Source: Deefgea rivuli DSM 18356
Lineage (GTDB): Bacteria > Pseudomonadota > Gammaproteobacteria > Burkholderiales > Chitinibacteraceae
NCBI RefSeq assembly: GCF_000620145.1
Contig: NZ_KK211081.1
Location: 496,028 to 560,027 of the forward strand
DNA: 64,000 nucleotides
Reading direction: 5' to 3'
Below the pieces are notes generated by a model that saw only the letters and a program-made list of their open reading frames with translations, had not been told where the DNA came from and did no database searches. The translations under genes were made by a program, and so were the position numbers. This document shows positions 25,198-35,170 of this stretch, piece by piece. Numbering within the stretch: the first letter of the stretch is position 1; each line of letters starts with the position of its first letter.

Positions 25198-25940
25198 TGG
25201 ATAAAATCAGTATTCTGGGCGTTATTTTAGGCCTCGTCGCAATCATTCTGGGGCAATGGCTGGAAGGCGGCCACATTAATTCGCTGATTCAATTTACGGC
25301 TTTTTTAATTGTAATGGGCGGCACCGTCGGTGCGGTGATGCTACAAACTCAGCCACGGCATTTTATTGCTGGCTTAAAAATGCTGAAATGGATTTTTATC
25401 CCGCCCAAAATGGATTTCAGAAAGCTGCTCACCACGCTGATGAATTGGGCAACGCAAGCCCGCCGTGGTGGCCTATTGGCGCTGGAAGTTTTTTTTAATA
25501 GCGAAAAAGATCCTTTTGTTCGCCGTGGCCTGCAAATGGTGGTCGACGGCGCAGAGCCAGAAACCATCCGCCGTGCGCTCGAACTTGATATCGATGCTTA
25601 CGAAGATCAAGCACGTGCCGCCGCTAAAATCTGGGACGCAGCTGGCGGCTATTCGCCCACTTTCGGGATTTTGGGCGCGGTTTTGGGCTTAATTCATGTC
25701 ATGGAAAACCTAACCGACCCGTCCAAACTCGGCGCGGGGATTGCAGTGGCTTTTGTCGCGACAATTTACGGCGTTGGCGCGGCAAATATGTTTTTCTTGC
25801 CGATAGCCAATAAACTCAAGCACTACATCCTGCTCGAAGTTCGCCGCCGCGAAATGGTCGCCGAAGGTTTGGTCACCATCGCCAATGGTGAAAACCCACG
25901 CCTACTCGAAAATAAACTCTCCGGATTCCTACACCACTAA
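25197..25940 (+). CDS. Flagellar motor stator protein, MotA/MotC family
   Basis: 247 residues from the ATG at 25197, overlapping the fliA stop by one base. Four transmembrane segments in the MotA/TolQ/ExbB pattern: two N-terminal (GVILGLVAIILGQWL; TAFLIVMGGTVGAVML), a large cytoplasmic loop containing RRGLQMVVDGAEPETIRRAL, and two C-terminal with GGYSPTFGILGAVLGLIHVM and the conserved Pro. It forms the proton channel that drives rotation with a MotB/MotD partner. No MotB-family gene follows; an acyltransferase does. In Pseudomonas the equivalent motC is followed by motD, so the partner must be elsewhere. Confidence 0.94.
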   Translation: MDKISILGVILGLVAIILGQWLEGGHINSLIQFTAFLIVMGGTVGAVMLQTQPRHFIAGLKMLKWIFIPPKMDFRKLLTTLMNWATQARRGGLLALEVFFNSEKDPFVRRGLQMVVDGAEPETIRRALELDIDAYEDQARAAAKIWDAAGGYSPTFGILGAVLGLIHVMENLTDPSKLGAGIAVAFVATIYGVGAANMFFLPIANKLKHYILLEVRRREMVAEGLVTIANGENPRLLENKLSGFLHH

Positions 25941-26068
25941 GTGATGTATATACATCCCGCCATTATTAAATAAGAGCTAGATCAACATACCCCGTTGCAC
26001 AGCAATTCCAGCAGAATCAATCGACTGCGCTATAGTCAAAACATCACTCTCTTTCAAAGAGCTGCATT

Positions 26069-26815
26069 ATGCTTTGGCTTCTGCGCTGGTTTCTCCGCGG
26101 CATCGCACTACTTGATTTAGCCGCGTTTACCTTAGTAATGCTGCTGCTCTCACGCCTACCACATACGCTACTGGCGTCTTTCTACCCAAAACTCTTCCAT
26201 GCTTGGTGCCGCTGCTTTGTTCGCGCTTTAGGCGTTCAGCTGCGCTTGCACCAACATCACCAGGCGCCGCTACCCAAGCACTTTATCTTGATCGCCAACC
26301 ATCCGTCAGCACTAGAAGACGTTGGCATTCCTTCCCTTTTTACTGTGCGTAGCTTGGCTAAAATTGAAGTCAAAGACTGGTTTCTGGTGGGGAAAATTGC
26401 GAGTGCCGCAGGAACGCTATTCGTACAAAGAGAAAGTAAATCATCGCGCCAAACCGCACAAGCCGAGCTGATTTCGGCGGTGAACTCGGGCGACAATATT
26501 GCGCTTTACCCCGAAGGCGGCTGCAAAGGACGGCGGATTGCGGATCGATTTCTATTTGGCGCATTTGCCGTATCAATCGCCACCAACACGCCCATCGTGC
26601 CGGTGTTTTTACACCACGAAGCGCAAGAGATTTTTGAGTGGACCAATCAAGAAAACCTACTGCAAAAACTCTGGACCATCCTCACCAGCCCCAATGCCGT
26701 CGTTCACTATCATGTGTTCGATCCGTTCTATCCAACTGATTTTGCGGACAAAGAAAGCTACTCTTCTACCGTTCATCGGCAGTACCTCACATGGCAAAGT
26801 CGATTTCTCGATTAA
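26069..26815 (+). CDS. 1-acyl-glycerol-3-phosphate acyltransferase-like protein (PlsC family)
   Basis: 248 residues. An N-terminal hydrophobic segment (about 12-38) anchors it to the inner membrane. It has the LPLAT motifs NHPSALEDVG (block I), a basic block around KSSRQTAQAE with the preceding FVQRE, and YPEGGCKGRR (block III, usually FPEGT). The usual HX4D catalytic dyad reads HPSALE, with the Asp one residue further on, so it is either HX4E or a shifted HX5D. It probably acylates lysophosphatidate or a related lysolipid, but the substrate cannot be told from sequence. Confidence 0.85.
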   Translation: MLWLLRWFLRGIALLDLAAFTLVMLLLSRLPHTLLASFYPKLFHAWCRCFVRALGVQLRLHQHHQAPLPKHFILIANHPSALEDVGIPSLFTVRSLAKIEVKDWFLVGKIASAAGTLFVQRESKSSRQTAQAELISAVNSGDNIALYPEGGCKGRRIADRFLFGAFAVSIATNTPIVPVFLHHEAQEIFEWTNQENLLQKLWTILTSPNAVVHYHVFDPFYPTDFADKESYSSTVHRQYLTWQSRFLD

Positions 26816-26873
26816 ATTGATGAATTCATTCCACAAAGCCATTCATTTGCAGAACATCGGGCAGGCTTGCCGT

Positions 26874-26879
26874 TATAAT
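26874..26879 (+). promoter_or_regulatory. Probable ftsK promoter -10 element
   Basis: A perfect TATAAT lies 38 nt before the ftsK ATG. TTGCAG at 26847-26852 is the best -35-like hexamer, but the spacing (21 bp) is too long, so only the -10 is reported. Confidence 0.4.
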
Positions 26880-26916
26880 CGCGAAAGCTTTATCTCCTCG
26901 ATATCCGATACCCATC

Positions 26917-29322
26917 ATGTCTTTATTCCGCAAGAAAAACGTCGCGAATGTTTCTACCCGTGCCGCGCTACCGCCCGGCATGGCCAATTTACTGCGTGAA
27001 TCGTGGTGGTTAATCTTGGTCGTTGTGTTGGCTTATTTGGTCTTGGTCTTATCGACCTACCACCAAGCTGATCCGGGCTGGTCACACAGCGCCACTGAAG
27101 CGCATATTTATAATCGCGGCGGCAGCTTTGGCGCTTGGGTCGCCGATGTCTTGCTCTACACCTTTGGTTTTTCGGCTTGGTGGTGGACGGTGTTTTTCTT
27201 GGCCGCCATTTTATGGGGCTATCGCCGAATTGATCGTGTTGCCGAATCACCGCGCCCCGTTGTATTTTTAGCCTGCCTTGGTTTTTTCCTGATTTTATTA
27301 TCCAGCAGCACCTTTGAAGCGCTGCGCATGCACAGCCTCAGCGCCCCGCTGCCTTACGTTCCCGGCGGAATGCTCGGCCTTGCGCTCGGCACATGGATGA
27401 CGCTCAGCTTAGGTTTTAGCGGCGCAACGCTGATTCTGATTGCGGCGTTTTGCTTAGGCATTTCACTGTTTACTGGACTGTCATGGCTGAACGTCATGGA
27501 AAATATCGGCACAGTATTAGAAGCCGCCTATTTCAATACGCTCAATGCAATACAAGCCGCCAAAGATCGCCGAATTGGCAGAGAGACCAAAAAAGTCCGC
27601 GACGAACAAGTGATCGCCGCCAAACAAAAACAAGCCGGTAAAGAACCACTGATTATTGAAACACCGAATCTCGACATTCCCGTCGCTCGCCAAGTAGAAA
27701 AACGCATTGAGCGAGAAAAGAAAGAGCAAGAGAAACAACAAGCACACGAAGCCAAGCAAGCCGCACAGCCACTCTTATTTGCTGAAGTCGATTTACCGCC
27801 AACGCCGATCAAACGCGCCGTAGCTCCGGCCAAAACCGATGATTCCTTACCCGCGCTGGCACTTTTAGCACCGGCAGTGGCTTCGCAAGAAACCATTAGC
27901 AAAGAAACACTGGAATTCACCTCACGGCTGATCGAGCGCAAATTGGCCGACTTCAATGTCGAAGTCAAAATTGTCGCCGCCTACCCTGGCCCTGTGATTA
28001 CGCGTTACGAGATCGAGCCTGCCGTGGGTGTTAAAGGCTCGCAAATCGTCAATTTGATGAAGGATTTAGCGCGTGCGCTCGGCTTAGTATCGATTCGCGT
28101 CGTCGAAACCATTCCTGGAAAAACCTATATGGGCTTGGAACTTCCCAACCCAACGCGGCAAATGATCCGCCTTTCCGAAATTCTATCGAGCGAGCCTTAT
28201 CACGATATGAGCAGCAAGCTCACCATCGCGCTCGGCAAAGACATTACTGGCAAGCCCATCGTCACTGATCTGGGCAAAGCCCCGCATATGCTGGTGGCCG
28301 GAACGACGGGCTCAGGTAAATCTGTCGGCGTTAACGCGATGATTTTGTCGCTGGTCTACAAAGCCACGCCCGATGAAGTGCGCTTTATTATGATCGACCC
28401 GAAAATGCTGGAATTGTCGATTTACGAAGGCATTCCACATTTACTCGCCCCAGTCGTCACCGATATGAAGCTCGCCGCAAACGCGCTGAACTGGTGCGTG
28501 GCCGAGATGGAAAAACGCTATCGCCTATTGAGCGCAATGGGCGTGCGAAATTTAGCGGGTTACAACCAGAAAATCAAAGAAGCCGAAAAAGCTGGCAAAC
28601 ACCTGACCAACCCATTTAGCCTAACCCCGGATGATCCTGAACGCTTAGAACATCTGCCGTTTATTGTCGTCGTCGTCGATGAATTTGCTGATTTGATGAT
28701 GGTCGCAGGCAAGAAAATTGAAGAGCTGATTGCGCGTCTCGCGCAAAAAGCCCGTGCGGCAGGGATCCATTTGATTTTGGCGACGCAGCGCCCGTCAGTT
28801 GATGTGATTACCGGTTTGATCAAAGCCAATATCCCAACTCGCTTGGCCTTCCAAGTTTCCAGCAAAATTGATAGTCGCACGATTCTAGATCAAATGGGCG
28901 CAGAAGCGCTGCTTGGGCAAGGCGATATGTTATTTTTACCGCCAGGCTCTGGCTATCCACAGCGGATTCACGGCGCGTTTGTGGCTGATGATGAAGTGCA
29001 TCACGTCGTTGACTATCTCAAGTCGCTGGGCGAGCCTAATTACATTGAGGGCATCTTAAACGGCGGCTTTGAAGCCGAAGCGGCTGCGGGCGGTATGGGC
29101 GTCGGGAATAGCGATGCAGGCGAAGGCGATGCGCTGTATGACGAGGCAGTGGCCTTTGTGCTCAAGAGCCGTCGCGCATCGATTTCAGCGGTGCAAAGAC
29201 AGCTGCGCATCGGTTATAACCGTGCCGCACGTCTGATTGAGCAGATGGAAAACGCCGGATTAGTGTCTTCTATGGAAACAAATGGCAACCGGACTGTACT
29301 TGCGCCGCCAATCAGTGAATAA
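26917..29322 (+). CDS. ftsK: DNA translocase FtsK
   Basis: 801 residues. The N-terminal part has about four transmembrane segments (residues 28-190) that anchor it at the division septum. A charged Glu/Lys/Gln linker (about 205-300) follows, then the alpha/beta motor with Walker [15 protein letters not shown] and Walker [15 protein letters not shown], and a C-terminal winged-helix gamma domain ([20 protein letters not shown]) that reads KOPS. FtsK pumps chromosome dimers to dif for XerCD resolution. No gene is coupled to it; rpmB follows after a terminator. Confidence 0.97.
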   Translation: MSLFRKKNVANVSTRAALPPGMANLLRESWWLILVVVLAYLVLVLSTYHQADPGWSHSATEAHIYNRGGSFGAWVADVLLYTFGFSAWWWTVFFLAAILWGYRRIDRVAESPRPVVFLACLGFFLILLSSSTFEALRMHSLSAPLPYVPGGMLGLALGTWMTLSLGFSGATLILIAAFCLGISLFTGLSWLNVMENIGTVLEAAYFNTLNAIQAAKDRRIGRETKKVRDEQVIAAKQKQAGKEPLIIETPNLDIPVARQVEKRIEREKKEQEKQQAHEAKQAAQPLLFAEVDLPPTPIKRAVAPAKTDDSLPALALLAPAVASQETISKETLEFTSRLIERKLADFNVEVKIVAAYPGPVITRYEIEPAVGVKGSQIVNLMKDLARALGLVSIRVVETIPGKTYMGLELPNPTRQMIRLSEILSSEPYHDMSSKLTIALGKDITGKPIVTDLGKAPHMLVAGTTGSGKSVGVNAMILSLVYKATPDEVRFIMIDPKMLELSIYEGIPHLLAPVVTDMKLAANALNWCVAEMEKRYRLLSAMGVRNLAGYNQKIKEAEKAGKHLTNPFSLTPDDPERLEHLPFIVVVVDEFADLMMVAGKKIEELIARLAQKARAAGIHLILATQRPSVDVITGLIKANIPTRLAFQVSSKIDSRTILDQMGAEALLGQGDMLFLPPGSGYPQRIHGAFVADDEVHHVVDYLKSLGEPNYIEGILNGGFEAEAAAGGMGVGNSDAGEGDALYDEAVAFVLKSRRASISAVQRQLRIGYNRAARLIEQMENAGLVSSMETNGNRTVLAPPISE

Positions 29323-29367
29323 TGTCGCCTGAGCATTTTTTAGAATGCAAGATGTTGTAAATCAGTC

Positions 29368-29396
29368 ACTTCAGAGACTAATGTCTGAAGTTTTTT
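29368..29396 (+). terminator. Terminator after ftsK
   Basis: ACTTCAG and CTGAAGT pair around a 10-nt loop (an additional GAC/GTC pairing is possible) and are followed by six T. It separates ftsK from rpmB. Confidence 0.8.
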
Positions 29397-29406
29397 ATCA
29401 ACGGAC

Positions 29407-29436
29407 TTGAACACAATCTGCGCTTTGTGATATAAA
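29407..29436 (+). promoter_or_regulatory. Promoter of rpmB-rpmG
   Basis: TTGAAC (29407-29412) and TATAAA (29431-29436) at 18-bp spacing lie directly after the ftsK terminator, 37 nt before the rpmB ATG. Confidence 0.6.
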
Positions 29437-29473
29437 CGTGGACTTTTCCAGTTCCGAACGTCAGGACAGAATC

Positions 29474-29707
29474 ATGGCACGAGTATGTGTAGTCACCGGC
29501 AAAGGCCCGATGACAGGGAATAACGTTTCCCACGCCAATAACAAAACTAAACGCCGCTTCCTACCGAACCTGCAATCCCGCCGGTTCTGGGTTGAGAGCG
29601 AAAACTGCTTTATCCGCTTGCGCGTTTCGACCGCAGCTCTGCGCACCATCGACAAGAACGGCATCGATGTGGTTTTGGCAGATCTGCGTGCGCGCGGCGA
29701 ACTGTAA
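29474..29707 (+). CDS. rpmB: 50S ribosomal protein L28
   Basis: 77 residues from the ATG at 29474 (AGGA at 29463-29466); the upstream in-frame extension is leader sequence. It begins [20 protein letters not shown], the L28 signature, followed by [20 protein letters not shown]. No zinc-binding Cys pairs, so it is the zinc-independent form. rpmG follows after 17 nt, the universal rpmB-rpmG pairing. Confidence 0.98.
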   Translation: MARVCVVTGKGPMTGNNVSHANNKTKRRFLPNLQSRRFWVESENCFIRLRVSTAALRTIDKNGIDVVLADLRARGEL

Positions 29708-29724
29708 GCTAAGGAAATAGAATC

Positions 29725-29880
29725 ATGCGTGATAAAATCAAGCTAGAATCTTCTGCTGGTACAGGTCATTTTTACACAACGACCAAGAACAAACGTACCA
29801 TGCCAGAAAAGATGGAAATCAAGAAGTTCGATCCTGTTGTTCGTAAACACGTGATCTACAAAGAAACTAAACTGAAGTAA
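29725..29880 (+). CDS. rpmG: 50S ribosomal protein L33
   Basis: 51 residues, starting [19 protein letters not shown] and ending YKETKLK. It has the standard L33 length and motif ([17 protein letters not shown]). The CxxC zinc ribbons are absent, so this is the zinc-free (C-minus) type. TAAGGAAA lies seven bases before the ATG. The terminator at 29905 closes the operon. Confidence 0.98.
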   Translation: MRDKIKLESSAGTGHFYTTTKNKRTMPEKMEIKKFDPVVRKHVIYKETKLK

Positions 29881-29904
29881 TTCAGTGCAGTGACGCCATA
29901 CTCG

Positions 29905-29938
29905 AACCCCGCTCTTTTGAGTGGGGTTTTTGTTTTTT
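29905..29938 (+). terminator. Terminator of rpmB-rpmG
   Basis: ACCCCGCTC and GAGTGGGGT (one G-T pair) around TTTT, followed by TTTTTGTTTTTT. Confidence 0.92.
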
Positions 29939-29978
29939 CTCAGATAATATAACTCAAAATGATTTCAAAACGTCTAAT

Positions 29979-30027
29979 GGGTATATCAATGTAGCACACA
30001 TAGCAATAAGCCTACATCAACATACCC
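29979..30027. repeat. GGGTAT/ATACCC dispersed element, copy C
   Basis: A 49-bp element with GGGTATATCAATGTAG at the left and AAGCCTACATCAACATACCC at the right. The inner arms ATGTAG/CTACAT pair. It lies between the rpmG terminator and the convergent LysR gene. Confidence 0.75.
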
Positions 30028-30038
30028 ACAGCCAATCT

Positions 30039-30944
30039 TTAGGCTTCGCCTTTCTGATCATCCAGTCCCCACGTCATTCTCAAGGTTTTAGTGAGCATCG
30101 CCAACATCGGGTCGTGCTCTCTATCGCTGGAGTAGATAAACTGCAATAGAGCACTAATTGCCACTTCGCCATTACGCCATAGCACAATCGAACCATCGGC
30201 TGCATAACGATGCGCAGTGCGTTCGGCCAAAATCGCAATCCCCATCCCCGATTTAATCAGCTCCAGCAATGTCGCTTCTTCATCAAATTCACCAACCAGT
30301 TTGGGGGCGATGTTTTGACTGCGCCACAGCTCTTGCGAAATATCAGCCAAACTGGTGTATTGCGAAAGTCCCAGCCACGGCGCAGCGCCTAGCGTTTTCC
30401 AATCGGCATTCACCAGCTCTGCCGCCATAGAAGGCGGTAAAGCGACGCAAAAGCCGATTTCGCGAAGCGGCACGGTACTGACATTTTGATAAGGATTGCG
30501 GCCTAAATAAAAGCCGCCATCAAGGATTTTTTTACGCACATCATTGAGAATACTCACCGAAATGCCATGCGTGGTTTGCACGGTGAGTAGAGGATAATTC
30601 TCGCGCAATTGCGATAGCCAAGGACCGAGTTTCAGCCGTGCTGGAACGCCTATCGTGCCGATTTTGACCTTACCTTTGGGCTCATTTTGCAGTGCTTTAG
30701 CGCGATACAACAGACTACGCGCTTGCGCCAAAACTTGCTGTGCATCGGGCAAAATCAACTTGCCCGCCTCAGTCAGCTGCACGCCACCTGAGTAGCGTTC
30801 AAATAAAGAGACGCCAAACTCTTCTTCCAAAGCTTTAATCTGCGCGGTCACGGCAGGCTGCGATAAATGCAGTAATTCAGCCGCTTGGGTCAAATGCCCT
30901 TGCTGCGCCACGGTCACAAATGTGCGAAGTTGGTAGATTTCCAT
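30039..30944 (-). CDS. LysR-family transcriptional regulator
   Basis: 301 residues, standard LysR length. The N-terminal winged helix-turn-helix (about 1-60) is EIYQLRTFVTVAQQGHLTQA followed by LHLSQPAVTAQIKALEEEFG. The C-terminal periplasmic-binding-protein-like effector domain starts near residue 90 (VKIGTIGVPARLKLGPWL). It is transcribed divergently from DUF485-actP with 227 bp between, the usual arrangement for a LysR regulator and its target, so acetate uptake is a candidate target (inference from position only). No close functional relative is recognised. Confidence 0.92.
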   Translation of the reverse strand: MEIYQLRTFVTVAQQGHLTQAAELLHLSQPAVTAQIKALEEEFGVSLFERYSGGVQLTEAGKLILPDAQQVLAQARSLLYRAKALQNEPKGKVKIGTIGVPARLKLGPWLSQLRENYPLLTVQTTHGISVSILNDVRKKILDGGFYLGRNPYQNVSTVPLREIGFCVALPPSMAAELVNADWKTLGAAPWLGLSQYTSLADISQELWRSQNIAPKLVGEFDEEATLLELIKSGMGIAILAERTAHRYAADGSIVLWRNGEVAISALLQFIYSSDREHDPMLAMLTKTLRMTWGLDDQKGEA

Positions 30945-31171
30945 CCTAGGATTATCCCTTATTCACGCGTCTTCAGGGAATTAACAATACGCAAAATGTA
31001 GTCAAAAAAGCTTGATTACACACAAGAAAGTAAGACTATTGCAATACAACATAAGTCGAACTGATTTAGAACATCAGAAAATGCAATTAGCCTAATGCCC
31101 CACCTCTCACATAGATTACTGGCACAACACCCATTTGGGTTTGATTATCGAATTATGTAAGGAGGCAGCGC

Positions 31172-31480
31172 ATGCAAGATCATACGATTGAACGCATTCA
31201 GCAGAACCCCAAATTTCAAGAATTAGTGAGGAAAAAATCGAGTCTGTCTTGGTTGCTTTCTATCGTGATGCTGGTGATTTATTACGGCTTTATTTTGGTC
31301 GTTGCCTTCTCCCCTGCAACACTCGGCCAATCGCTCTCAGGCGGTGTGACCACCATTGGGATTCCGATTGGCATTTTGATTATTTTGTCGGCGTTTGTGA
31401 TTACCGGCATTTATGTGCGCCGCGCCAATACCGAATTTGACCAACTCACACGCGAAGTTGTTGAGGACGCGAAAAAATGA
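31172..31480 (+). CDS. DUF485 membrane protein (YjcH-like)
   Basis: 102 residues. A perfect AAGGAGG is placed seven bases before the ATG. Two transmembrane segments (about 27-47 and 60-82), with the DUF485 motif near the N-terminus ([20 protein letters not shown]) and [17 protein letters not shown] at the end. This small protein is almost always encoded immediately ahead of the acetate permease ActP, as in E. coli yjcH-actP. It overlaps actP by 4 nt. The role is not firmly known; probably an accessory of the transporter. Confidence 0.93.
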   Translation: MQDHTIERIQQNPKFQELVRKKSSLSWLLSIVMLVIYYGFILVVAFSPATLGQSLSGGVTTIGIPIGILIILSAFVITGIYVRRANTEFDQLTREVVEDAKK

Positions 31481-33300
31481 TCAAAACTAATCTACAACGT
31501 CTCTCTATCGCCAGCTTGATGCTCGCCAGCAGCCTCCCAACATGGGCAGCCGGCGCGATTGAAGGCGCAGTCGAAAAACGCCACGACCTCAACATTCCTG
31601 CGATTGTGATGTTTTTAATTTTTGTTGCCTTCACTTTAGGCATTACCTACTGGGCCGCACGCCGCACCAAATCAGCCAAAGATTTCTACGCTGCGGGTGG
31701 TGGGATTAGTGGTTTCCAAAACGGTTTGGCGATTGCCGGTGACTATATGTCGGCCGCGTCCTTCCTTGGTATTTCCGCGATGGTATTTGGCGTGGGCTAC
31801 GATGGTTTGATTTACTCCATCGGCTTTTTAGTTGGCTGGCCTTTAATCACCTTCCTGATTGCCGAACGTTTGCGTAACTTGGGCAAATACACTTTTGCTG
31901 ACGTTGCCTCTTATCGACTCTCACAAACACCTGTACGAATCTTTGCCGCGACGGGTACTTTGGTTGTGGTTGCGCTCTACCTGATCGCGCAAATGGTGGG
32001 CGCAGGTAAATTAATTCAAGTGCTGTTTGGAATGGATTACACCTATGCGGTTATCTTGGTCGGCGTGCTGATGATCATGTACGTGACCTTCGGCGGCATG
32101 TTAGCGACGACGTGGGTGCAAATTATCAAAGCGATCTTGTTGCTTTCTGGTGCGACCTTCATGGCCTTTATGGTGATGAAGCACGTTGGCTTTAGCTTTG
32201 AAAACTTATTTGCCCAAGCCGTTGCCGTTAAACAGCATGGCGCCGAAGCATTAGCACTAAAAGCCAATATCGCTGCCGAAGCCGCAGCAGCAGCCGTTGC
32301 GAGCCATGCACCCAATGCTTCAGCTGCAGTTGCTAGCGCAGCTGCTGCATCCAAAGCAGCAGTCGCCGCAGCTAAATCCAATATCATGGCACCGGGCGGT
32401 TTGGTTTCTAACCCAATCGATGCAATTTCACTGGGTATGGCCTTGATGTTTGGTACGGCGGGTTTGCCGCACATCTTGATGCGTTTCTTTACCGTATCGA
32501 ATGCCAAAGAAGCGCGTAAATCGGTCTTCTTTGCGACTGGATTTATCGGCTACTTCTACATTTTGACTTTCATCATCGGTTTTGGTGCCATCGTGCTGCT
32601 CTCGGGTGATGCGGGTTTGAAATTCAAAGAAGCCTCAGGCGCCTTGATTGGCGGCTCGAATATGGCGGCGATTCACTTAGCCGATGCGGTCGGTGGTGAT
32701 TACTTCCTTGGCTTTATCTCAGCAGTGGCTTTTGCAACGATTCTCGCGGTGGTCGCTGGTTTGACCTTGTCGGGTGCATCGGCTGTTTCACATGACATCT
32801 ATGCCTCGGTTATCAAGAAAGGCAAAGCGGTTGAAGCCGATGAAATTCGCGTCTCAAAAATGACGACCATCGCCTTAGGCGTGTTGGCCATGTTCCTTGG
32901 GATTGCCTTCGAGAAACAAAACATCGCCTTTATGGTTGGCCTTGCATTCTCGATTGCTGCATCTGCTAACTTCCCAGTGCTGTTCTTGTCCATGTTCTGG
33001 AAAGGCCTAACAACACGCGGCGCAGTTGTGGGTGGTTTTGTTGGCTTAATCACCGCTTTGGCACTGATTATCCTCGGCCCATCCGTTTGGGTTGAAGTCC
33101 TCGGTCACGACAAAGGCAGCGAATGGTTCCCATACAAAAACCCAACGATCTTCTCGATGACGCTTGCGTTCTTCACGATCTGGTTGGTTTCGGTATTGGA
33201 TAATAGCAAGCAAGCCGCAGAAGAACGCGCTAAATTCTTGCCTCAGTTTATTCGTTCTATGACGGGTATTGGCGCAGAAGGCGCTACTGATAAGCACTAA
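31477..33300 (+). CDS. actP: Cation/acetate symporter ActP
   Basis: 607 residues, a sodium:solute symporter with about 13 membrane segments and an N-terminal signal-like segment, as in E. coli ActP. Motifs include [36 protein letters not shown] and [20 protein letters not shown]. It imports acetate, propionate and other short carboxylates with a cation. The protein is about 55 residues longer than E. coli ActP because of an Ala-rich insert (about residues 255-305, [20 protein letters not shown] and following) between two membrane segments. Acs, encoded 6 kb downstream, would activate the imported acetate. Confidence 0.95.
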   Translation: MIKTNLQRLSIASLMLASSLPTWAAGAIEGAVEKRHDLNIPAIVMFLIFVAFTLGITYWAARRTKSAKDFYAAGGGISGFQNGLAIAGDYMSAASFLGISAMVFGVGYDGLIYSIGFLVGWPLITFLIAERLRNLGKYTFADVASYRLSQTPVRIFAATGTLVVVALYLIAQMVGAGKLIQVLFGMDYTYAVILVGVLMIMYVTFGGMLATTWVQIIKAILLLSGATFMAFMVMKHVGFSFENLFAQAVAVKQHGAEALALKANIAAEAAAAAVASHAPNASAAVASAAAASKAAVAAAKSNIMAPGGLVSNPIDAISLGMALMFGTAGLPHILMRFFTVSNAKEARKSVFFATGFIGYFYILTFIIGFGAIVLLSGDAGLKFKEASGALIGGSNMAAIHLADAVGGDYFLGFISAVAFATILAVVAGLTLSGASAVSHDIYASVIKKGKAVEADEIRVSKMTTIALGVLAMFLGIAFEKQNIAFMVGLAFSIAASANFPVLFLSMFWKGLTTRGAVVGGFVGLITALALIILGPSVWVEVLGHDKGSEWFPYKNPTIFSMTLAFFTIWLVSVLDNSKQAAEERAKFLPQFIRSMTGIGAEGATDKH

Positions 33301-33315
33301 GAGCAGATACATCGC

Positions 33316-33350
33316 AAACGCCCTACTCGATTTCGATGTGGGGCGTTTTT
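33316..33350 (+). terminator. Terminator after actP
   Basis: AACGCCC pairs with GGGCGTT around an interior with secondary pairing (TCGA...), followed by five T. It lies between actP and the DUF294/CBS gene. Confidence 0.75.
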
Positions 33351-33367
33351 CATTCAAGGAAATGAAA

Positions 33368-35170
33368 ATGTCTACGCTATTTAATTTTTCAACTGCACCG
33401 TATAGCAGCCTCAGCAGTACGGAGCAGGAACGCTTTGAGCAAGCGCTAGATATTCAATATTTTCCCAGCGGCAGTACCGTCATCGCAGCCAACAGCGCGA
33501 ACACCGCGCTACTAGTGCTCAGCAAAGGCTTAATTTCCGAAGAAGAACATGGCGAAGTATTAACTGTTTATAGCGAGCTTGAAACCCTCAATAGCAAAGC
33601 GCTACTCAGCGAAAGCGCCGCACAGCAATGGGTTGCGATTGATGACAGTCTGGTGTTTTCTATTCCGCGCGAGCTGATTTTAGAGCTAATCCGCAGCAAT
33701 CCGCGCTTTGGTGCGTATTTTTATCAAGACATCGCGCAGCGTTTAGCCACGCTCGCCCAGCAATCCCCCGCCGAAGATGAGCTGCAAGCGCTGCTTTTAG
33801 CGCAAGTAAAATCAGCGTATCTGCATCCTGTTAAATGGCTGGCCAGTGACGCCAGCGTATTGGATGCCGCACGCATGATGCGCGAGCAACACTGTACTGC
33901 GGTGCTTATTCAGCACCAGCAAGGCGCAGGAATTTTTACGCAAAGTGATTTACGCGATTTTGTCATTACTGGATTCGATGCCAGCCAATGCCAGGTCGCC
34001 GATTATGCCCGCTACCGTTTGTATAGCGTCTCTGATGACGAACCTTTACATGCGGCGATGGTATTAATGGCAAGGCATACGATAGGTCGAGTCGTCGTGA
34101 CGCAAAATGGTGAGATCATCGGCATTTTAGAACAAGTCGATTTATTGGCGTTTCTCACCCAACATTCGCATTTAATTCAAAGCCAAATCGAACGCGCCAG
34201 TAACCTTGATGAACTGGGTTTGGCATGGGCGCAAACCGAAAAACTGATTCGCCAACAGCAACGCCAAGGTATCAAAATCACGTTGATTGCCGCGACGATG
34301 CGTGAATTGCACCGCAAATTCCTCGCCAAAATCTGGCTACTGATTGCGCCTGCCGAGATCACACAGCAGGTTTGCGTCGTCTGCTTGGGCTCTGAAGGCC
34401 GTGGCGAGCAAATCTTGCCGACTGATCAAGACAACGCACTGATTATCGCCGATGGCTTTACCCATCCAGATTTAGTCAAGATCTGCGAGCAATTTAACCA
34501 AGCGCTAATTCGCTTTGGCTATCCGCCCTGCCCCGGCAAAGTGATGCTGAATAATCCGTATTGGCGACGCAGTGAAGCCGAATTTAAATTGCTATTTAAT
34601 GAATGGACGACGCACACCAGCTTTGAGAACATGATGCATTTAGCGATCTGGCTCGATGCCTACCCGATTATTGGTGATAAAGCGTTATTTGCGCGTTTGC
34701 GCGACTATTTACTGCAAGACCAGAGCCAGAACGACAGCTTGCTGGGGCATTTCGCACGGCCTATCGAGCAATTTGATACGCCTTTGGGCTTTTTCTCCCA
34801 GTTACGCAGCAAAGGTGGGCAACTGGATTTGAAAAAAGGCGGCATTTTCACACTGGTACACGGCATTCGCAGCTTGACGCTCAAAGCAGGACTCAAAAAT
34901 CGCAATAGCTACCACCGCATCGACGCGCTATGCCAACACGAATATCTATCTGCGGCGCTGGCGCGCGACTTGAGCGAGTCGTTGGCCTATCTGCAAAGCC
35001 TGCAATTGAAATACGGCCTACAAAAATCGCAGCAAGGCAAAACCATCGATAATTTAATTGAACTCAGCCAACTCACGACACTAGAGCGCGACCTACTCAA
35101 AGACACATTGGTCGTCGTAAAGCGCTTTAAACAATCCATCGCCCATCAATTCAAGTTGCACGCCCTATGA
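33368..35170 (+). CDS. DUF294 putative nucleotidyltransferase with cyclic-nucleotide-like and CBS domains
   Basis: 600 residues from the ATG at 33368, seven bases after AAGGA; an ATG at 33362 is too close. Domain order: N-terminal cyclic-nucleotide-binding-like sensor (about 10-130), two CBS motifs (about 150-270; HCTAVLIQHQQGAGIFTQSD, then IGRVVVTQNGEIIGILEQVD), a DUF294 nucleotidyltransferase core (about 300-440; CLGSEGRGEQILPTDQDNAL, GSxxR/D-x-D-like), and the DUF294 C-terminal domain. Known neighbours of acs/actP in Pseudomonas and Vibrio-type genomes share this architecture. It may be a signal-dependent transferase controlling acetate metabolism, but the substrate is unknown. It overlaps the exonuclease gene by 4 nt. 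Confidence 0.9.
   Translation: MSTLFNFSTAPYSSLSSTEQERFEQALDIQYFPSGSTVIAANSANTALLVLSKGLISEEEHGEVLTVYSELETLNSKALLSESAAQQWVAIDDSLVFSIPRELILELIRSNPRFGAYFYQDIAQRLATLAQQSPAEDELQALLLAQVKSAYLHPVKWLASDASVLDAARMMREQHCTAVLIQHQQGAGIFTQSDLRDFVITGFDASQCQVADYARYRLYSVSDDEPLHAAMVLMARHTIGRVVVTQNGEIIGILEQVDLLAFLTQHSHLIQSQIERASNLDELGLAWAQTEKLIRQQQRQGIKITLIAATMRELHRKFLAKIWLLIAPAEITQQVCVVCLGSEGRGEQILPTDQDNALIIADGFTHPDLVKICEQFNQALIRFGYPPCPGKVMLNNPYWRRSEAEFKLLFNEWTTHTSFENMMHLAIWLDAYPIIGDKALFARLRDYLLQDQSQNDSLLGHFARPIEQFDTPLGFFSQLRSKGGQLDLKKGGIFTLVHGIRSLTLKAGLKNRNSYHRIDALCQHEYLSAALARDLSESLAYLQSLQLKYGLQKSQQGKTIDNLIELSQLTTLERDLLKDTLVVVKRFKQSIAHQFKLHAL

Noticed and set aside
25943-25956. Palindrome GATGTATATACATC as a terminator
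   Set aside because: It has no loop-stem with T-run; a short AT-rich palindrome alone is not enough.
30945-31171. Sigma-54 site before DUF485-actP (TGGCACAACACCC)
   Set aside because: The -24-like TGGCAC is present, but there is no GC at the required -12 spacing.
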